Source of the DNA: Janthinobacterium tructae
GTDB taxonomy: Bacteria > Pseudomonadota > Gammaproteobacteria > Burkholderiales > Burkholderiaceae_D
DNA length: 64,000 nt
NCBI RefSeq assembly: GCF_006517255.1
Contig: NZ_CP041185.1
Location: 2,852,001 to 2,916,000 of the forward strand
Direction: 5' to 3'
Shown here: positions 36,332-46,786 of the stretch, piece after piece
Numbering within the stretch: the first letter of the stretch is position 1
Layout: each line of letters opens with the position of its first letter
Notes under the pieces: model-generated
Told to the model about the DNA's origin: nothing
The model's input: only the letters and a program-made list of their open reading frames with translations
The model's database searches: none
Made by a program: the position numbers and the translations under genes

Positions 36332-38047
36332 ATGGCTGTAGCCGAAGAAATCGATGTGAACCGCATACCGCCGGAACCGGCCCCTGCCCGCTCGCCCGTG
36401 GAGTCCGTGCAAGCGTTCGCCAAGACGCCGATGGGCAAGAATTTCCTGCGCGGCCTGGGTGTGGCGGCACTGATTGCCATCGGCGTGGCCCTGTACATGT
36501 GGAACCAGCCACCCGAGTACAAGGTCCTGTTTTCCAATTATACGGACCGCGACGGCGGCGCCATCACCGCGTCGCTGGACCAGCTGGGCATCAAGCACAA
36601 GTTTTCCGAAGGCGGCGGCGCCATTCTCGTGCCCACCGAGCAAGTCCACGATGCGCGCCTGAAACTGGCCGCGCAAGGCTTGCCGAAAGGCGGCAACGTG
36701 GGCTTCGAGCTGATGGAAAACCAGAAGCTGGGCGTGTCGCAATTTCTGGAACAGGTCAATTTCCAGCGCGCGCTCGAAGGCGAACTGGCCAAATCGATCG
36801 AATCGGTGTCCGCCGTCGATACGGCGCGCGTCCACCTGGCCCTGCCGAAACCGTCCGTCTTCGTGCGCGAACAGCAAAAACCGACCGCTTCCGTGCTGCT
36901 GAACCTGCATCCGGGCCGCGGCCTCGACCAATTGCAGGTAAGCGCCATCGTGCACCTGGTGGCATCCAGCGTGCCGGAATTGCTTCCAGTCAATGTCACC
37001 GTGGTCGACCAGGCCGGCACCTTGCTGTCGAACCAGGAAAAGGACAAGGACCGCGCCAATGGCATCAAGAGCCTGGACCCGAACCAGTTAAAGTACGTGC
37101 AGCAGTTGCAGCAAAGCGTGATCAAGCAAGTCGAATCGATCTTGCTGCCCATCGTCGGCGAAGGCAATGTGCGCGCCGAAGCGACGGCCGACGTGGATTT
37201 CTCGCAAAGCGAGCAGGCGGCCGAAACCTACAAGCCGAACTCGCCGCCGGAAGCGTCCACCATCCGCAGCCAGCAAACGAGCGAATCGACGGGCGCCGGC
37301 AATGCCAACCCGTCCGGCGTGCCGGGCGCGCTGTCGAACCAGCCGCCAGGCGTGGCGACGGCGCCGTTGACGGCGGAAGCGCCAGGCGCACCGGCCGGCG
37401 CAGCGACGGCACCGAGCCAGAAGGAATCGACGACAAATTACGAAGTTGACAAGACCGTGCGCTACGAGCAGAAATCCATGGGCGGCTTGCGCCGCCTGTC
37501 GGTGGCCGTCGTCGTCAACTACCGCCGCAGCTTCGACAAGGATGGCAAGGTCACGGTCAAGCCGATTTCGCCTGCCGAAATGGTGCAGATCAATAACCTG
37601 GTCAAGGAAGCGATGGGCTACAACAAAGAGCGCGGCGACAGCTTCAGCGTGGCCAACTCGCCCTTCGACGGCATCGACCGCGCGCCGGAAGGCAAGCTCG
37701 AATGGTGGCGCGACCCGGCCAACTTGCCGCTGGCCAAGGAACTGGCGAAGTTCCTCATCACGGCTCTGATCCTGTTGTATATCTTCATCAAGATCGTGCG
37801 CCCGATGCTGCGCCCCGTGATGCGCAAGATCGACGATTTCGGCGCGCCACCGCCCGTCATCGAGCCGGAACTGGCCAAGGACGGCGCAGAAAACGAAGTC
37901 CTGCTCAGCGAAGCGGAACTGGAAGAACTGGAAGAAGATACGGCCCGCGGTTATCGCGAAAACCTGGCGATGGCGAGGAAACTGGCACAGGACGACCCAC
38001 GCGTGGTGGCCAACGTAATCAAAGCATGGATAGGCAATAATGAGTGA
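36332..38047 (+). CDS. fliF: Flagellar MS-ring protein FliF
   Basis: 571 residues. N-terminal membrane helix about 46-63 (GLGVAALIAIGVALYMW), ring-building YscJ-like domain (YKVLFSNYTDRDGGAITASLDQLGI, LALPKPSVFVREQQKPTASVLL), a low-complexity periplasmic loop (about 300-370) rich in Ala/Pro/Gly, second membrane helix about 470-490, and a C-terminal tail that binds FliG. First gene of fliFGHIJK; its end overlaps the fliG start by 8 bp. Confidence 0.97.
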   Translation: MAVAEEIDVNRIPPEPAPARSPVESVQAFAKTPMGKNFLRGLGVAALIAIGVALYMWNQPPEYKVLFSNYTDRDGGAITASLDQLGIKHKFSEGGGAILVPTEQVHDARLKLAAQGLPKGGNVGFELMENQKLGVSQFLEQVNFQRALEGELAKSIESVSAVDTARVHLALPKPSVFVREQQKPTASVLLNLHPGRGLDQLQVSAIVHLVASSVPELLPVNVTVVDQAGTLLSNQEKDKDRANGIKSLDPNQLKYVQQLQQSVIKQVESILLPIVGEGNVRAEATADVDFSQSEQAAETYKPNSPPEASTIRSQQTSESTGAGNANPSGVPGALSNQPPGVATAPLTAEAPGAPAGAATAPSQKESTTNYEVDKTVRYEQKSMGGLRRLSVAVVVNYRRSFDKDGKVTVKPISPAEMVQINNLVKEAMGYNKERGDSFSVANSPFDGIDRAPEGKLEWWRDPANLPLAKELAKFLITALILLYIFIKIVRPMLRPVMRKIDDFGAPPPVIEPELAKDGAENEVLLSEAELEELEEDTARGYRENLAMARKLAQDDPRVVANVIKAWIGNNE

Positions 38048-39038
38048 GACAACGGGACTGCAAAAAGCATCGATCCTGATGCTGGCACTGGGCGAGAGCG
38101 AAGCGGCCGAGGTCATGAAATTCCTCGGCCCGCGCGAAGTGCTGAAACTGGGCGCCGCCATGGCCACCATGAAGGGCATCGCGCACGAGCAAGTGGTCGA
38201 GGTGCTCGACGACTTCCGCTCACAGACGGAACTCAATTCCACCGTCGGCCTCGATTCGGACGAATACATCCGCCAAGTCCTCACCAAGGCGCTGGGCGAC
38301 GACAAGGCGTCCGTGCTGCTGTCGCGCATTCTGGGCGGCAAGGATGCGTCCGGCATCGAATCGCTGAAATGGATGGATTCGCAATCCGTGTCCGAGCTGA
38401 TCCGCAACGAACACCCGCAGATCATCGCCACCATCCTGGTCCACCTGGAACGCGACCAGGCGTGCGAAATCCTCGGCCATTTCACGGACCGCCTGCGCAA
38501 CGATGTGGTGCTGCGCATCGCCACCCTGGACGGCGTGCAGCCGGCCGCCTTGCGCGAACTCAACGATGTGCTGACGAAACTGCTGTCCGGTAACGAGAAC
38601 ATCAAGAAATCGTCGCTGGGCGGCGTGCGCGCGGCGGCCGAGATCCTCAACTTCATGAGCGGCGAGCAGGAGGGCTCCGTCATGGACAATATCAAGAACT
38701 ACGACAACGACATGGCGCAAAAGATCATGGACGAAATGTTCGTGTTCGACAACGTGATCGACATCGACGACCGCGGCATCCAGCTGCTGCTGCGCGAAGT
38801 GCAGTCGGAAATGCTGATCATCGCCCTGAAAGGCGCCTCGCAAGAGCTGCGCGACAAGATCTTCAAGAACATGTCGCAGCGTGCCGGCGAGATGATGCGC
38901 GAAGACCTGGAATCAAAAGGCCCCGTGCGCCTGTCGGAAGTGGAGTCGCAGCAGAAACAGATCCTGCAAATCGTGCGCCGCCTGGCGGACGAAGGGCAGA
39001 TAGTACTGGGTGGAAAAGGCGAGGATTCGTTTGTCTAA
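38040..39038 (+). CDS. fliG: Flagellar motor switch protein FliG
   Basis: 332 residues; the rotor part of the switch complex that contacts the stator. Armadillo motif EHPQIIATILVHL and C-terminal torque helix region (DIDDRGIQLLLREVQSEMLIIALKGASQELRDKIFKNMSQRAGEMMREDLE) are intact. Overlaps fliF and fliH by a few bases, so translation is coupled. Confidence 0.97.
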   Translation: MSETTGLQKASILMLALGESEAAEVMKFLGPREVLKLGAAMATMKGIAHEQVVEVLDDFRSQTELNSTVGLDSDEYIRQVLTKALGDDKASVLLSRILGGKDASGIESLKWMDSQSVSELIRNEHPQIIATILVHLERDQACEILGHFTDRLRNDVVLRIATLDGVQPAALRELNDVLTKLLSGNENIKKSSLGGVRAAAEILNFMSGEQEGSVMDNIKNYDNDMAQKIMDEMFVFDNVIDIDDRGIQLLLREVQSEMLIIALKGASQELRDKIFKNMSQRAGEMMREDLESKGPVRLSEVESQQKQILQIVRRLADEGQIVLGGKGEDSFV

Positions 39039-39795
39039 TTTAATACCCAAAGAGCAACAAACCGCTTACCAGCGCTGGGAAATGACCTCGTTTGGCGACG
39101 AGCGTCCCAGCGTGGTGGCGGCGCGCAAGCTGCTCGACCCCGATCCTGAACCCGAATTCGACCCGGAAATGGATCCATACGGCGAACTGTCGGAAGAAGA
39201 GCAGGCCGCGCCGCTGGAATACCCGACGCAGGAAGAACTCGACGCCATCCGCGAAGAAACGCGCGCCACGGCCTTCGATGAGGGCCGCGCTGCCGGCTAT
39301 GCGGAAGGCCACGCGGCCGGACATGCCGATGGCCATGCGCAGTCGTATGCCGAAGGCAAGGCGGCGTCCGGCGTGGAACTGGCGCATCTGCAAACCATCG
39401 CCGTCGACTTCGGCACGGCCGTGCACCAGGCCGATGAACTGATCGCCAATGACGTCATGGAACTGGCCTTGCAACTGGCCAAGGCCATGCTGAAGACGGC
39501 CTTGCCCGTGCGCCCCGAGCTGATGCTGCCGCTGGTGCGCGAAGCCATCGAATATTTGCCTGTGCTGCAACAACCGGCCTTGCTGATGCTCAATCCGGAG
39601 GATGCGCAAGTCGTGCGCGACGGCATCGGCGATGAGCTCGACAAGGGTGGCTGGAGGGTCATCGAAGACCCGTCCGTGGAACGCGGCGGCTGCAAGATCG
39701 ACACGGCCAGCAACCAGATCGATGCGCAAAGCTCCACCCGCTGGCAGCGCCTGACGCATGCGCTGGGCAAGGACCTGGACTGGCTGGCGCCGTGA
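39031..39795 (+). CDS. fliH: Flagellar export ATPase regulator FliH
   Basis: 254 residues. Tethers the FliI ATPase to the C ring. I place the start at TTG 39031 ([18 protein letters not shown]), with GAGG 7-8 bp upstream and an 8 bp overlap with fliG; a GTG at 39010 would add seven residues. The middle shows a run of Ala/Gly ([23 protein letters not shown]) as in the GxxxG-rich FliH stalk, and the C-terminus the HrpE/YscL-like domain. Confidence 0.93.
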   Translation: MSNLIPKEQQTAYQRWEMTSFGDERPSVVAARKLLDPDPEPEFDPEMDPYGELSEEEQAAPLEYPTQEELDAIREETRATAFDEGRAAGYAEGHAAGHADGHAQSYAEGKAASGVELAHLQTIAVDFGTAVHQADELIANDVMELALQLAKAMLKTALPVRPELMLPLVREAIEYLPVLQQPALLMLNPEDAQVVRDGIGDELDKGGWRVIEDPSVERGGCKIDTASNQIDAQSSTRWQRLTHALGKDLDWLAP

Positions 39796-41201
39796 GCGAG
39801 CCCGTCAAAGGCCCCACTGCCCATGCGGCGCGCTGGCGCGCCTACCTGAGCGACTGTTCGGCCGTAGTCGGCTTTGTGGAACCGATGCAAATATCGGGCC
39901 GGGTCACGCGCGTGGCCGGCCTGGTGATGGAAGCGGTGGGCCTGCGCCTGGCCGTCGGCGCCGCCTGCACCGTGCCGCTGCCAAATGGCGGGCGGGTCGA
40001 GGCGGAAGTCGTGGGTTTCGAAGGCGAGCGCCTGTTTTTGATGCCGCAAAGCGACGTCGAAGGCATCGTGCCCGGCACGCGCGTGTTTTCCGTCGAACCG
40101 GCCATCCCCCGCCCCGGCAGCGTGGCGCATCCGCGTCGCCGCCCCAGCGACCGCGCGCGCCACCTGCCCGTGGGACCGCAACTGCTGGGCCGCGTGCTCG
40201 ACGGCGCAGGAAGGCCGCTGGATCAATTGGGTCCCCTGCTCACCACCGATAGCGCCCCCATCAACGTGCGCCCCGCCAATCCGCTGGGCCGCGCGCCCAT
40301 CGTGACCACGCTGGACGTGGGCGTGCGCTCGATCAATGCCATGCTGACCGTGGGCCGCGGCCAGCGCATGGGCCTGTTCGCCGGTTCCGGCGTGGGCAAG
40401 AGCGTGCTGCTGGGCATGATGGCCCGCTACACGGAAGCGGACGTGATCGTCGTCGGCCTGATCGGCGAACGCGGACGCGAAGTCAAGGAATTCATCGAGC
40501 AAATCCTCGGTGCGGAAGGCCTGGCCCGCTCCGTCGTCGTGGCGGCGCCGGCCGACACGCCGCCGCTGATGCGCCTGCAGGGCGCCGCGTATGCGACGGC
40601 GATTGCCGAGTATTTCCGCGACCAGGGGCAAAACGTGCTGTTGATCATGGATTCGCTGACCCGCTACGCCATGGCGCAGCGCGAAATCGCCCTGGCCATC
40701 GGCGAACCGCCTGCCACCAAGGGTTATCCGCCGTCCGTCTTCGCCAAGCTGCCCGTGCTGGTGGAGCGGGCCGGCAATGGCGAGGAAGGCGGCGGCTCGA
40801 TCACCGCCTTCTACACCGTACTGACCGAGGGCGACGACCAGCAAGACCCGATCGCCGACTCGGCGCGCGCGATTCTCGATGGCCACATCGTGCTGAACCG
40901 GCGCCTGGCCGAGGCGGGCCATTACCCCGCCATTGACATCGAGCAATCGATTTCGCGCGCCGCCCACTCGATCACCACGCATGAACACCAGCAGCAGGCG
41001 CGCAAGCTGAAACAGCTGTATTCGCGCTATGAACGCAGCCGCGACCTGATCAGCGTGGGCGCCTACAGCGCCGGCACCGACCCCGTACTGGACCAGGCCA
41101 TCGCCCTGCATGAAAAGATCGAGGCATTTTTGCAACAGCAAATCACCGAGCGGGTCAGCATGGACGAGAGCTTGGGGCAACTTACCGCTCTATTCGACTG
41201 A
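39792..41201 (+). CDS. fliI: Flagellum-specific ATPase FliI
   Basis: 469 residues; hexameric ATPase of the flagellar type III export gate. Walker [16 protein letters not shown], Walker [18 protein letters not shown], and the P-loop-linked [26 protein letters not shown] start overlapping the fliH stop by 4 bp (GTGA). Confidence 0.97.
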   Translation: MSEPVKGPTAHAARWRAYLSDCSAVVGFVEPMQISGRVTRVAGLVMEAVGLRLAVGAACTVPLPNGGRVEAEVVGFEGERLFLMPQSDVEGIVPGTRVFSVEPAIPRPGSVAHPRRRPSDRARHLPVGPQLLGRVLDGAGRPLDQLGPLLTTDSAPINVRPANPLGRAPIVTTLDVGVRSINAMLTVGRGQRMGLFAGSGVGKSVLLGMMARYTEADVIVVGLIGERGREVKEFIEQILGAEGLARSVVVAAPADTPPLMRLQGAAYATAIAEYFRDQGQNVLLIMDSLTRYAMAQREIALAIGEPPATKGYPPSVFAKLPVLVERAGNGEEGGGSITAFYTVLTEGDDQQDPIADSARAILDGHIVLNRRLAEAGHYPAIDIEQSISRAAHSITTHEHQQQARKLKQLYSRYERSRDLISVGAYSAGTDPVLDQAIALHEKIEAFLQQQITERVSMDESLGQLTALFD

Positions 41202-41233
41202 TTAGGGCTTGCATGGCGGGAATATAATCAGGC

Positions 41234-41674
41234 ATGGCTTCTCCTTCCCAACTTGCAACCCTGATTGACCTTGCCCAGCGCGAAACGGACGATTGCGCCA
41301 AGCGCCTGGGCGCGGCCCTGAAAGCGCTCGACGATTGCCGCCAGAAGCTCGACATGCTGTCCGGCTACCGCGACGATTATGCCCAGCGCTTCGAGGCGAG
41401 CATGAGCAACGGCATCACGCCCATGGCTTACCGCAATTTCCAGGCCTTCATGGTCAAGCTTGACAGCGCCATCCAGGGCCAGCAGCAAGTGGTCGAGCAT
41501 GCGCAAGCGCGCAGCGAGAATGAAAAGATGCGCTGGCAACTGGCCGAACGCAAGCGCATGTCGTACACCACCCTGAATAACCGGGCGCAGGAACAGGCGC
41601 TGAAGCTGGAAAACAAGCGCGACCAGAAAGCAATGGATGAGCACGCGGCGCGACAAGCCTATTACAAACGCTAA
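41234..41674 (+). CDS. fliJ: Flagellar export chaperone FliJ
   Basis: 146 residues, two long helices forming a coiled coil, matching FliJ, which sits under the FliI hexamer and contacts FlhA. Visible pattern LATLIDLAQRETDDCAKRLGAALKALDDCRQKLDML and the C-terminal KRMSYTTLNNRAQEQALKLENKRDQKAMDEHAA. Between fliI and fliK. Confidence 0.93.
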   Translation: MASPSQLATLIDLAQRETDDCAKRLGAALKALDDCRQKLDMLSGYRDDYAQRFEASMSNGITPMAYRNFQAFMVKLDSAIQGQQQVVEHAQARSENEKMRWQLAERKRMSYTTLNNRAQEQALKLENKRDQKAMDEHAARQAYYKR

Positions 41675-41693
41675 GCAACACTGAGGCAGCATC

Positions 41694-42962
41694 ATGCAAA
41701 CCCAGCCTACACCGATTTCCCAGATTATCTCGCCGAACGCCACGCCGGGCGCCGCCAACCGCAGCCAGCCCCCCACCAGCAGCACGGCGGGCGACTTCCA
41801 GCGCACCCTGAACCGCCAGATCGAGCAACGCCAGGCCAGCCGCAATATGGAGCAAGCGCAAGGACAAGCGTCGGCGGCAGCCCGCCCCGCCAGCCATGCC
41901 GCCACGCAGGCGCCCACCCAGGCGCCGGCCAAGGACACGACGCCGATGCACGCGGACAGCGAACCGGCCGCCAACAAGGAACAGCCTTCCGCGCCGGCCA
42001 GCGAGGCGCCCGCCACCAGCGACAGCGCCACGGCCGAGGCCAGCGTGCCCGCCGCGACAGTCCCGCCGCCTGCCGATCCGGCCGCCGAGATGCTGGCCCT
42101 GGTGGGCAGCATCCAGCTGGCCATCCAGCCGTCAGCGGCCAAGGCCGCGCCGGAACTGCCCGCGCGCGCCAGCGTCAAGGCCGACGGCAAGAATCTGGCA
42201 ACAGGGGCCTTGCTGGCAGCCGGCCAGGGCAGCGGCAAGGCCGCCGCCACGGTCATCGCGCAAGCCGACAGCGGCGACTTTGCCGACAGCCTGGGCCAGG
42301 CCCAGGGCAAGACAAGGGCCACGCCAGGCGCCAGCGTGCCGAGCGGCAAGGCCGAGCCGGGCAAGCTGGCCATCGATGCGCAGCTGGCGGCCACGGCCAA
42401 GGCTGGCAGCGCCGTGGGCGACGCGATCATCAAGGAAGCACCTGCCGACCTGAGCCGCCTGGCGGCCCAGTTGCAGCCAGGCGCGCTGCAGCAGGCCGCC
42501 GCCGCTGTGGCCGTGCCGGCAGACAAGCTGACGGGCCGGGTCGGCACGCCGGCCTGGGACCAGCAGCTGGGACAGAAAGTCGTGTGGATGGCGGCCGGTG
42601 GCGACCAGAGCGCCACCCTGACCCTGAATCCGCCCGACCTGGGGCCTGTGCAAGTGGTCCTGACGGTCACCAATGACCAGGCCGATGCCGCCTTCATGTC
42701 GGCCCAGCCCGAAGTACGCCAGGCGCTGGAAGCGGCCATGCCGCGCCTGCGCGAGATGATGAGCGAAGCGGGTATCGCCTTCGGCAGCGCCACCGTCTCG
42801 GCCGGCACGCCGGAACAGCAAAACAATGGCGAGCGTGCCACCTCGGGCGAACGCCGCGGCAACGGCCAGGGCGGCGGCGTCTCCGGTGGCGAGATCGCCA
42901 TCGCGCCGGCGGCGGGCGGACGCAGCCGGCCCAGCCTGAGTGCAGTGGATACCTTTGCCTGA
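41694..42962 (+). CDS. fliK: Flagellar hook-length control protein FliK
   Basis: 422 residues. N-terminal two thirds are Ala/Pro-rich and low complexity (ruler part); the C-terminal domain (about 280-380) has the family core WDQQLGQKVVWMAAGGDQSATLTLNPPDLGPVQVVLTVTNDQADAAFMSAQPEVRQALEAAMPRLREMM. The position after fliJ and the canonical LNPPDLGPVxV motif make this the main FliK; a divergent second homologue lies at 33274. Confidence 0.95.
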   Translation: MQTQPTPISQIISPNATPGAANRSQPPTSSTAGDFQRTLNRQIEQRQASRNMEQAQGQASAAARPASHAATQAPTQAPAKDTTPMHADSEPAANKEQPSAPASEAPATSDSATAEASVPAATVPPPADPAAEMLALVGSIQLAIQPSAAKAAPELPARASVKADGKNLATGALLAAGQGSGKAAATVIAQADSGDFADSLGQAQGKTRATPGASVPSGKAEPGKLAIDAQLAATAKAGSAVGDAIIKEAPADLSRLAAQLQPGALQQAAAAVAVPADKLTGRVGTPAWDQQLGQKVVWMAAGGDQSATLTLNPPDLGPVQVVLTVTNDQADAAFMSAQPEVRQALEAAMPRLREMMSEAGIAFGSATVSAGTPEQQNNGERATSGERRGNGQGGGVSGGEIAIAPAAGGRSRPSLSAVDTFA

Positions 42963-43031
42963 GGCCAATTCGTCGGCCGCAGGCCTCAGGTGCCCCCCAG
43001 AGAGTAACTTTTCGTCTAAAAACAGCGAGTT

Positions 43032-43054
43032 GAGGGCGCTTCCGCCCTCTTTTC
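43032..43054 (+). terminator. Terminator after fliK
   Basis: GAGGGCG CTTC CGCCCTC TTTT, a 7 bp stem closed by a stable tetraloop, 70 bp past the fliK stop. It ends the fliFGHIJK unit. Confidence 0.85.
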
Positions 43055-43078
43055 ACTGCATCCTTCTGCGCAGAATTT

Positions 43079-43086
43079 GCCGATAA
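43079..43086 (+). promoter_or_regulatory. Possible minus-10 of a fliL promoter
   Basis: GCCGATAA, an exact sigma-28 minus-10 octamer that also contains a sigma-70-like GATAAT, 62 bp before the fliL ATG. No sigma-28 minus-35 occurs at the 11 bp spacing, so the promoter type is open. Its place after the fliK terminator supports a separate fliL-R transcript. Confidence 0.4.
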
Positions 43087-43148
43087 TGACATAATGGCGG
43101 CGTGATCCACTTCCATGCACTCGAGTACCATTGAAAGCAAATCCAAAA

Positions 43149-43661
43149 ATGAAAGCAGATCCGAAAGCAGATGCAGGCCTGGCCCCCCCCGGCGCCTCGA
43201 AAAAGAAGCTTCTGATCATCGTGCTGGCCTCGGTGCTGGTGGCTGGCGGCATCGGTGGCGGTGCAGCCTGGTACTTCCTGCATGGCAAGGCCGATAAAGA
43301 AGAAGCGGCGCCCAGCAAGAAAAAACATGCCGCTTCCAAGGCTGGTCCGCCCGTCTTCGTGCCCATCGACTCCTTCACCGTCAACTTGCAGCCGGAAAAT
43401 GGCGAGCAATACCTGCAAATCGCCTTCACCTTGCAGGCCAGCAGCGCGGAAGAAATGGACTTGATCAAGGTCAACATGCCGAAAGTGCGCAGCCGCTTGC
43501 TGCTGCTGCTGTCTGGCAAGAAGGCTTCCGAACTCAATACCGTGGAAGGCAAGCAGCAACTGGCGGCCGAAATCATCAATCAGGTGAACCAGCCGTTCGA
43601 GGACAAAGGGCCGGAGCAGGACGTGACGGACGTATTATTTACCGCATTCATCATTCAATAA
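43149..43661 (+). CDS. fliL: Flagellar basal body-associated protein FliL
   Basis: 170 residues; one membrane helix about 22-45 (KLLIIVLASVLVAGGIGGGAAWYFL) and a periplasmic domain ending DVLFTAFIIQ. FliL supports stator function near the motor. ATG 43149 is used; a TTG at 43131 would add six residues. First gene of fliLMNOPQR. Confidence 0.94.
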   Translation: MKADPKADAGLAPPGASKKKLLIIVLASVLVAGGIGGGAAWYFLHGKADKEEAAPSKKKHAASKAGPPVFVPIDSFTVNLQPENGEQYLQIAFTLQASSAEEMDLIKVNMPKVRSRLLLLLSGKKASELNTVEGKQQLAAEIINQVNQPFEDKGPEQDVTDVLFTAFIIQ

Positions 43662-43667
43662 GCAGCC

Positions 43668-44654
43668 ATGGCCGATAATTTCCTCTCCCAGGAAGAAGTC
43701 GATGCCCTCCTGAAGGGCGTCAACGGAGACCAGGACGACGCGCAGGCGCCGGAAGATGTCACGGGAGTTCGTACCTACAACCTGGCAACGCAGGAGCGCA
43801 TCGTGCGCGGCCGGATGCCAACGTTGGAAATTATCAACGAGCGTTTCGCCCGCCTGCTGCGCGTGGGCCTGTTCAACTTCCTGCGCCGCAGTGCCGAAGT
43901 ATCGGTGGGTTCCGTGCGCGTCTCGAAATACAGCGAGTTCATCCGCAACCTGGTGGTGCCGACCAATCTGAACCTGGTCCACATGAAGCCGCTGCGCGGC
44001 ACGGCCCTGATGGTCTTCGATCCGGGCCTGGTGTTCCTGCTGGTCGACAACCTGTTTGGCGGCGACGGACGTTTTCATACGCGTGTCGAAGGACGCGACT
44101 TTACGCAGACGGAGCAGCGCATCATCTTGCGCATCCTCGACATCGTCTTTGAAGCCTATACCAAGTCGTGGGAACCGGTCTTCCCCGTCGAGTTCGAATA
44201 TATCCGCTCGGAAATGAACACACAGTTCGCCAACATCGCCACACCGAACGAGGTCGTCGTCGCCTCGACGTTTACGGTGGAACTGGGCTCCGTTTCCGGA
44301 CAAATCCACTTCTGCATGCCGTATTCGATGATCGAACCGATCCGCGATTCGCTGACCTCGAGCCTGCAAGGCGAAGCGCTGGAAGTGGACAAGCGCTGGA
44401 TCCGCCTGATGACGCAGCAGATCCAGATCGCCGAAGTCGAACTGGTGGCGTCGCTGGGCACGGCGCGCGTCTCGTTCGACGAGATTTTGAACATGAAGGT
44501 GGGCGACATCATTCCACTGAACATACCCGAACTGATCGCCGCCACCGTCGACGGCGTGCCCGTGATGGATTGCACATATGGCGTGTTGAACGGACAATAT
44601 GCGCTGAAGGTTGAAAAGTTGTTGGCAAATTCCGATAACATGAATAATCACTAA
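43668..44654 (+). CDS. fliM: Flagellar motor switch protein FliM
   Basis: 328 residues. N-terminal CheY-P-binding peptide FLSQEEVDALLKGV, middle domain with GSVRVSKYSEFIRNLVVPTNLNLV and the GGDGR loop, and a C-terminal SpoA domain that packs with FliN. Starts 6 bp after fliL. Confidence 0.97.
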   Translation: MADNFLSQEEVDALLKGVNGDQDDAQAPEDVTGVRTYNLATQERIVRGRMPTLEIINERFARLLRVGLFNFLRRSAEVSVGSVRVSKYSEFIRNLVVPTNLNLVHMKPLRGTALMVFDPGLVFLLVDNLFGGDGRFHTRVEGRDFTQTEQRIILRILDIVFEAYTKSWEPVFPVEFEYIRSEMNTQFANIATPNEVVVASTFTVELGSVSGQIHFCMPYSMIEPIRDSLTSSLQGEALEVDKRWIRLMTQQIQIAEVELVASLGTARVSFDEILNMKVGDIIPLNIPELIAATVDGVPVMDCTYGVLNGQYALKVEKLLANSDNMNNH

Positions 44655-44705
44655 ATAACTACCCGGGCCGCGTTGCGGTCCGTATCTGTACAACAGGAGA
44701 AACAC

Positions 44706-45140
44706 ATGTCTGACAACCAAGACGACCAAAGCGCGGAAGACGATTGGGGCGCGGCCATTGCCGAGCAGGCCAAGGCGGAAGCCGAAGCGCTGCAAAACCA
44801 GGCCGCCAATACGGCCAGCGCGGCCAGCGCCGCCGTATTCAAGGACTTTTCCAAGCAGGCGTCGAAGTCGGAAACGCACAACGATATCGATTTCATCCTC
44901 GATATCCCCGTGCAGCTGACAGTCGAACTGGGCCGCACCAAGATCGCCATCAAGAACCTGCTGCAACTGGCACAGGGTTCCGTGGTCGAGCTCGACGGCC
45001 TGGCGGGCGAACCGATGGACGTGCTGGTGAACGGCTGCCTGATCGCCCAGGGCGAAGTGGTGGTGGTGAATGACAAGTTTGGTATCCGCCTGACCGACAT
45101 CATCACGCCTTCCGAACGCATCCGAAAATTGAATAAATGA
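44706..45140 (+). CDS. fliN: Flagellar motor switch protein FliN
   Basis: 144 residues: an acidic/Ala-rich N-terminus and the SpoA domain (DIPVQLTVELGRTKIAIKNLLQLAQGSVVELDGLAGEPMDVLVNG). Forms the lower C ring with FliM. The ATG at 44706 follows ACAGGAGAAAC. Its stop overlaps the fliO start by 4 bp. Confidence 0.97.
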   Translation: MSDNQDDQSAEDDWGAAIAEQAKAEAEALQNQAANTASAASAAVFKDFSKQASKSETHNDIDFILDIPVQLTVELGRTKIAIKNLLQLAQGSVVELDGLAGEPMDVLVNGCLIAQGEVVVVNDKFGIRLTDIITPSERIRKLNK

Positions 45141-45724
45141 AGCCTGGCCTGTTGATTTCCACCGTGCTGCCGCTCATGGCGGCATGCAGCATTGCGCTGG
45201 CGGCGCCGGCTTCGGCGCCCGTACCAGCTTCGGTCCCGGCCGAAACGGCGGCGCCCAGCGCAGCTGCCGAAGTGGCATCTGAAAAACCCGCTGCCGCCGC
45301 TGCAGCGGTACCCGCACCTGCCGCCGCCCTGCCCGCCATGCCTGCGGGCGCGCCCATGACGATGGCGCCGACGAGCTCGGCCGGCAGCTTGCTGCAAACC
45401 ATCTTCGCGCTGGTGTTCGTGCTGGCCCTGCTGATCGGCCTGGCCTGGTTCATGAAGCGCTATGGTCCCAAAGTCATGGGCGGCAACAACAAGATGCGCG
45501 TCGTCAGTTCGCTCAACCTGGGCGGACGCGAACGCATCGTCCTCGTCGAAGTGGCCGACCAGTGGATCGTCGTCGGCGCCTCGCCCGGCCGCATCAACGC
45601 GCTGGCGACCATGCCGCGCCAGGAAGGCGAGTTGCCGCAACTGGCAACGACGCAAAACGGCCCCGCGGCCGCCAATTTTTCCGAGTGGCTGAAACAGACC
45701 ATCGAAAAACGCAATGGGAAATAA
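45137..45724 (+). CDS. fliO: Flagellar biosynthesis protein FliO
   Basis: 195 residues. N-terminal signal-like hydrophobic segment, then a long Ala/Pro-rich linker (about 25-80), a membrane helix about 85-110 ([22 protein letters not shown]), and the FliO cytoplasmic domain ([33 protein letters not shown]). Helps assemble FliP. ATGA overlap with fliN. Confidence 0.93.
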   Translation: MKPGLLISTVLPLMAACSIALAAPASAPVPASVPAETAAPSAAAEVASEKPAAAAAAVPAPAAALPAMPAGAPMTMAPTSSAGSLLQTIFALVFVLALLIGLAWFMKRYGPKVMGGNNKMRVVSSLNLGGRERIVLVEVADQWIVVGASPGRINALATMPRQEGELPQLATTQNGPAAANFSEWLKQTIEKRNGK

Positions 45725-46490
45725 GCAGCAGATGGCATGGTCCCACGTAAAGACTCCCCTGACCTGGCTGCTGGCGGCGGCCGCCCTGGCCTTGCCGCTG
45801 TGGGCCATGGCACAGCCGGGTATCCCGGCCTTCAACAGCACGCCGGCGCCGGGCGGCGGACAGAATTACTCACTGCCGGTGCAGACGCTCATCCTGATGA
45901 CGTCGCTCACCTTCCTGCCGGCGGCCCTCCTGATGATGACCTGCTTTACGCGCATCATCATCGTGCTTTCCCTGCTGCGCCAGGCCATCGGCACGCAATC
46001 GGCGCCGCCGAACCAAGTGCTGGTGGGGCTCGCCCTGTTCCTGACCCTGTTCGTCATGGGCCCCGTGTTCGACAAGATTTACACGGATGCCTATCTGCCT
46101 TATCAGGAAAACAAAATCAGCATGCAGCAGGCGATGGACAAGGGCGTCGATCCCCTGAAAACCTTCATGCTCAAGCAGACGCGCCAGGCCGACCTGGCGC
46201 TGTTTGCCAAGATGTCGCGCTCGCCTGCCCTGCAAGGCCCGGAAGACGTGCCGCTGCGCATCCTCGTGCCCGCCTTCGTCACCAGCGAACTGAAGACGGC
46301 ATTCCAGATCGGCTTTGCCATTTTCATCCCGTTTTTGATCATCGACATGGTGGTCGCTAGCGTGCTGATGTCGATGGGTATGATGATGATGTCGCCGGCG
46401 ACGATCTCGCTGCCGTTCAAGCTGATGCTGTTCGTGCTGGTCGATGGCTGGCAATTGCTGCTGGGCTCGCTGTCGCAGAGTTTTTACTAG
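45714..46490 (+). CDS. fliP: Flagellar export gate protein FliP
   Basis: 258 residues including a signal peptide ([15 protein letters not shown]) and four membrane helices; forms the FliPQR export channel core. Signatures: [38 protein letters not shown] and [36 protein letters not shown]. Start at 45714 overlaps fliO by 11 bp; ATG 45732 is an equally possible start. Confidence 0.96.
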   Translation: MGNKQQMAWSHVKTPLTWLLAAAALALPLWAMAQPGIPAFNSTPAPGGGQNYSLPVQTLILMTSLTFLPAALLMMTCFTRIIIVLSLLRQAIGTQSAPPNQVLVGLALFLTLFVMGPVFDKIYTDAYLPYQENKISMQQAMDKGVDPLKTFMLKQTRQADLALFAKMSRSPALQGPEDVPLRILVPAFVTSELKTAFQIGFAIFIPFLIIDMVVASVLMSMGMMMMSPATISLPFKLMLFVLVDGWQLLLGSLSQSFY

Positions 46491-46500
46491 GGGACGTACG

Positions 46501-46770
46501 ATGACACCCGAAAGCGTCATGACCCTGGGCCGCCATGCGATGGAAGTCACCCTGATGGTGGCCGCGCCCATGCTGCTCGTCGCCCTCATCATCGGCTTGA
46601 TCGTGAGTATTTTCCAGGCGGCCACGCAGATCAACGAATCGACCCTGTCTTTCATCCCCAAGCTGGTCGGCATCTTTGTCGCCCTCGTCGTGGCCGGTCC
46701 GTGGATGCTGTCCGTCATGCTCGACTACATGCGCCAGGTATTTACGGGCATTCCGAACCTGGTGGGTTAG
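46501..46770 (+). CDS. fliQ: Flagellar export gate protein FliQ
   Basis: 89 residues, two membrane helices: MTPESVMTLGRHAMEVTLMVAAPMLLVALIIGLIVSIFQAATQINESTLSFIPK is the standard family sequence. ATG 46501 chosen by the conserved N-terminus; the open frame upstream runs inside fliP. 10 bp after fliP. Confidence 0.97.
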   Translation: MTPESVMTLGRHAMEVTLMVAAPMLLVALIIGLIVSIFQAATQINESTLSFIPKLVGIFVALVVAGPWMLSVMLDYMRQVFTGIPNLVG

Positions 46771-46786
46771 TGCCGCCACCATTGCC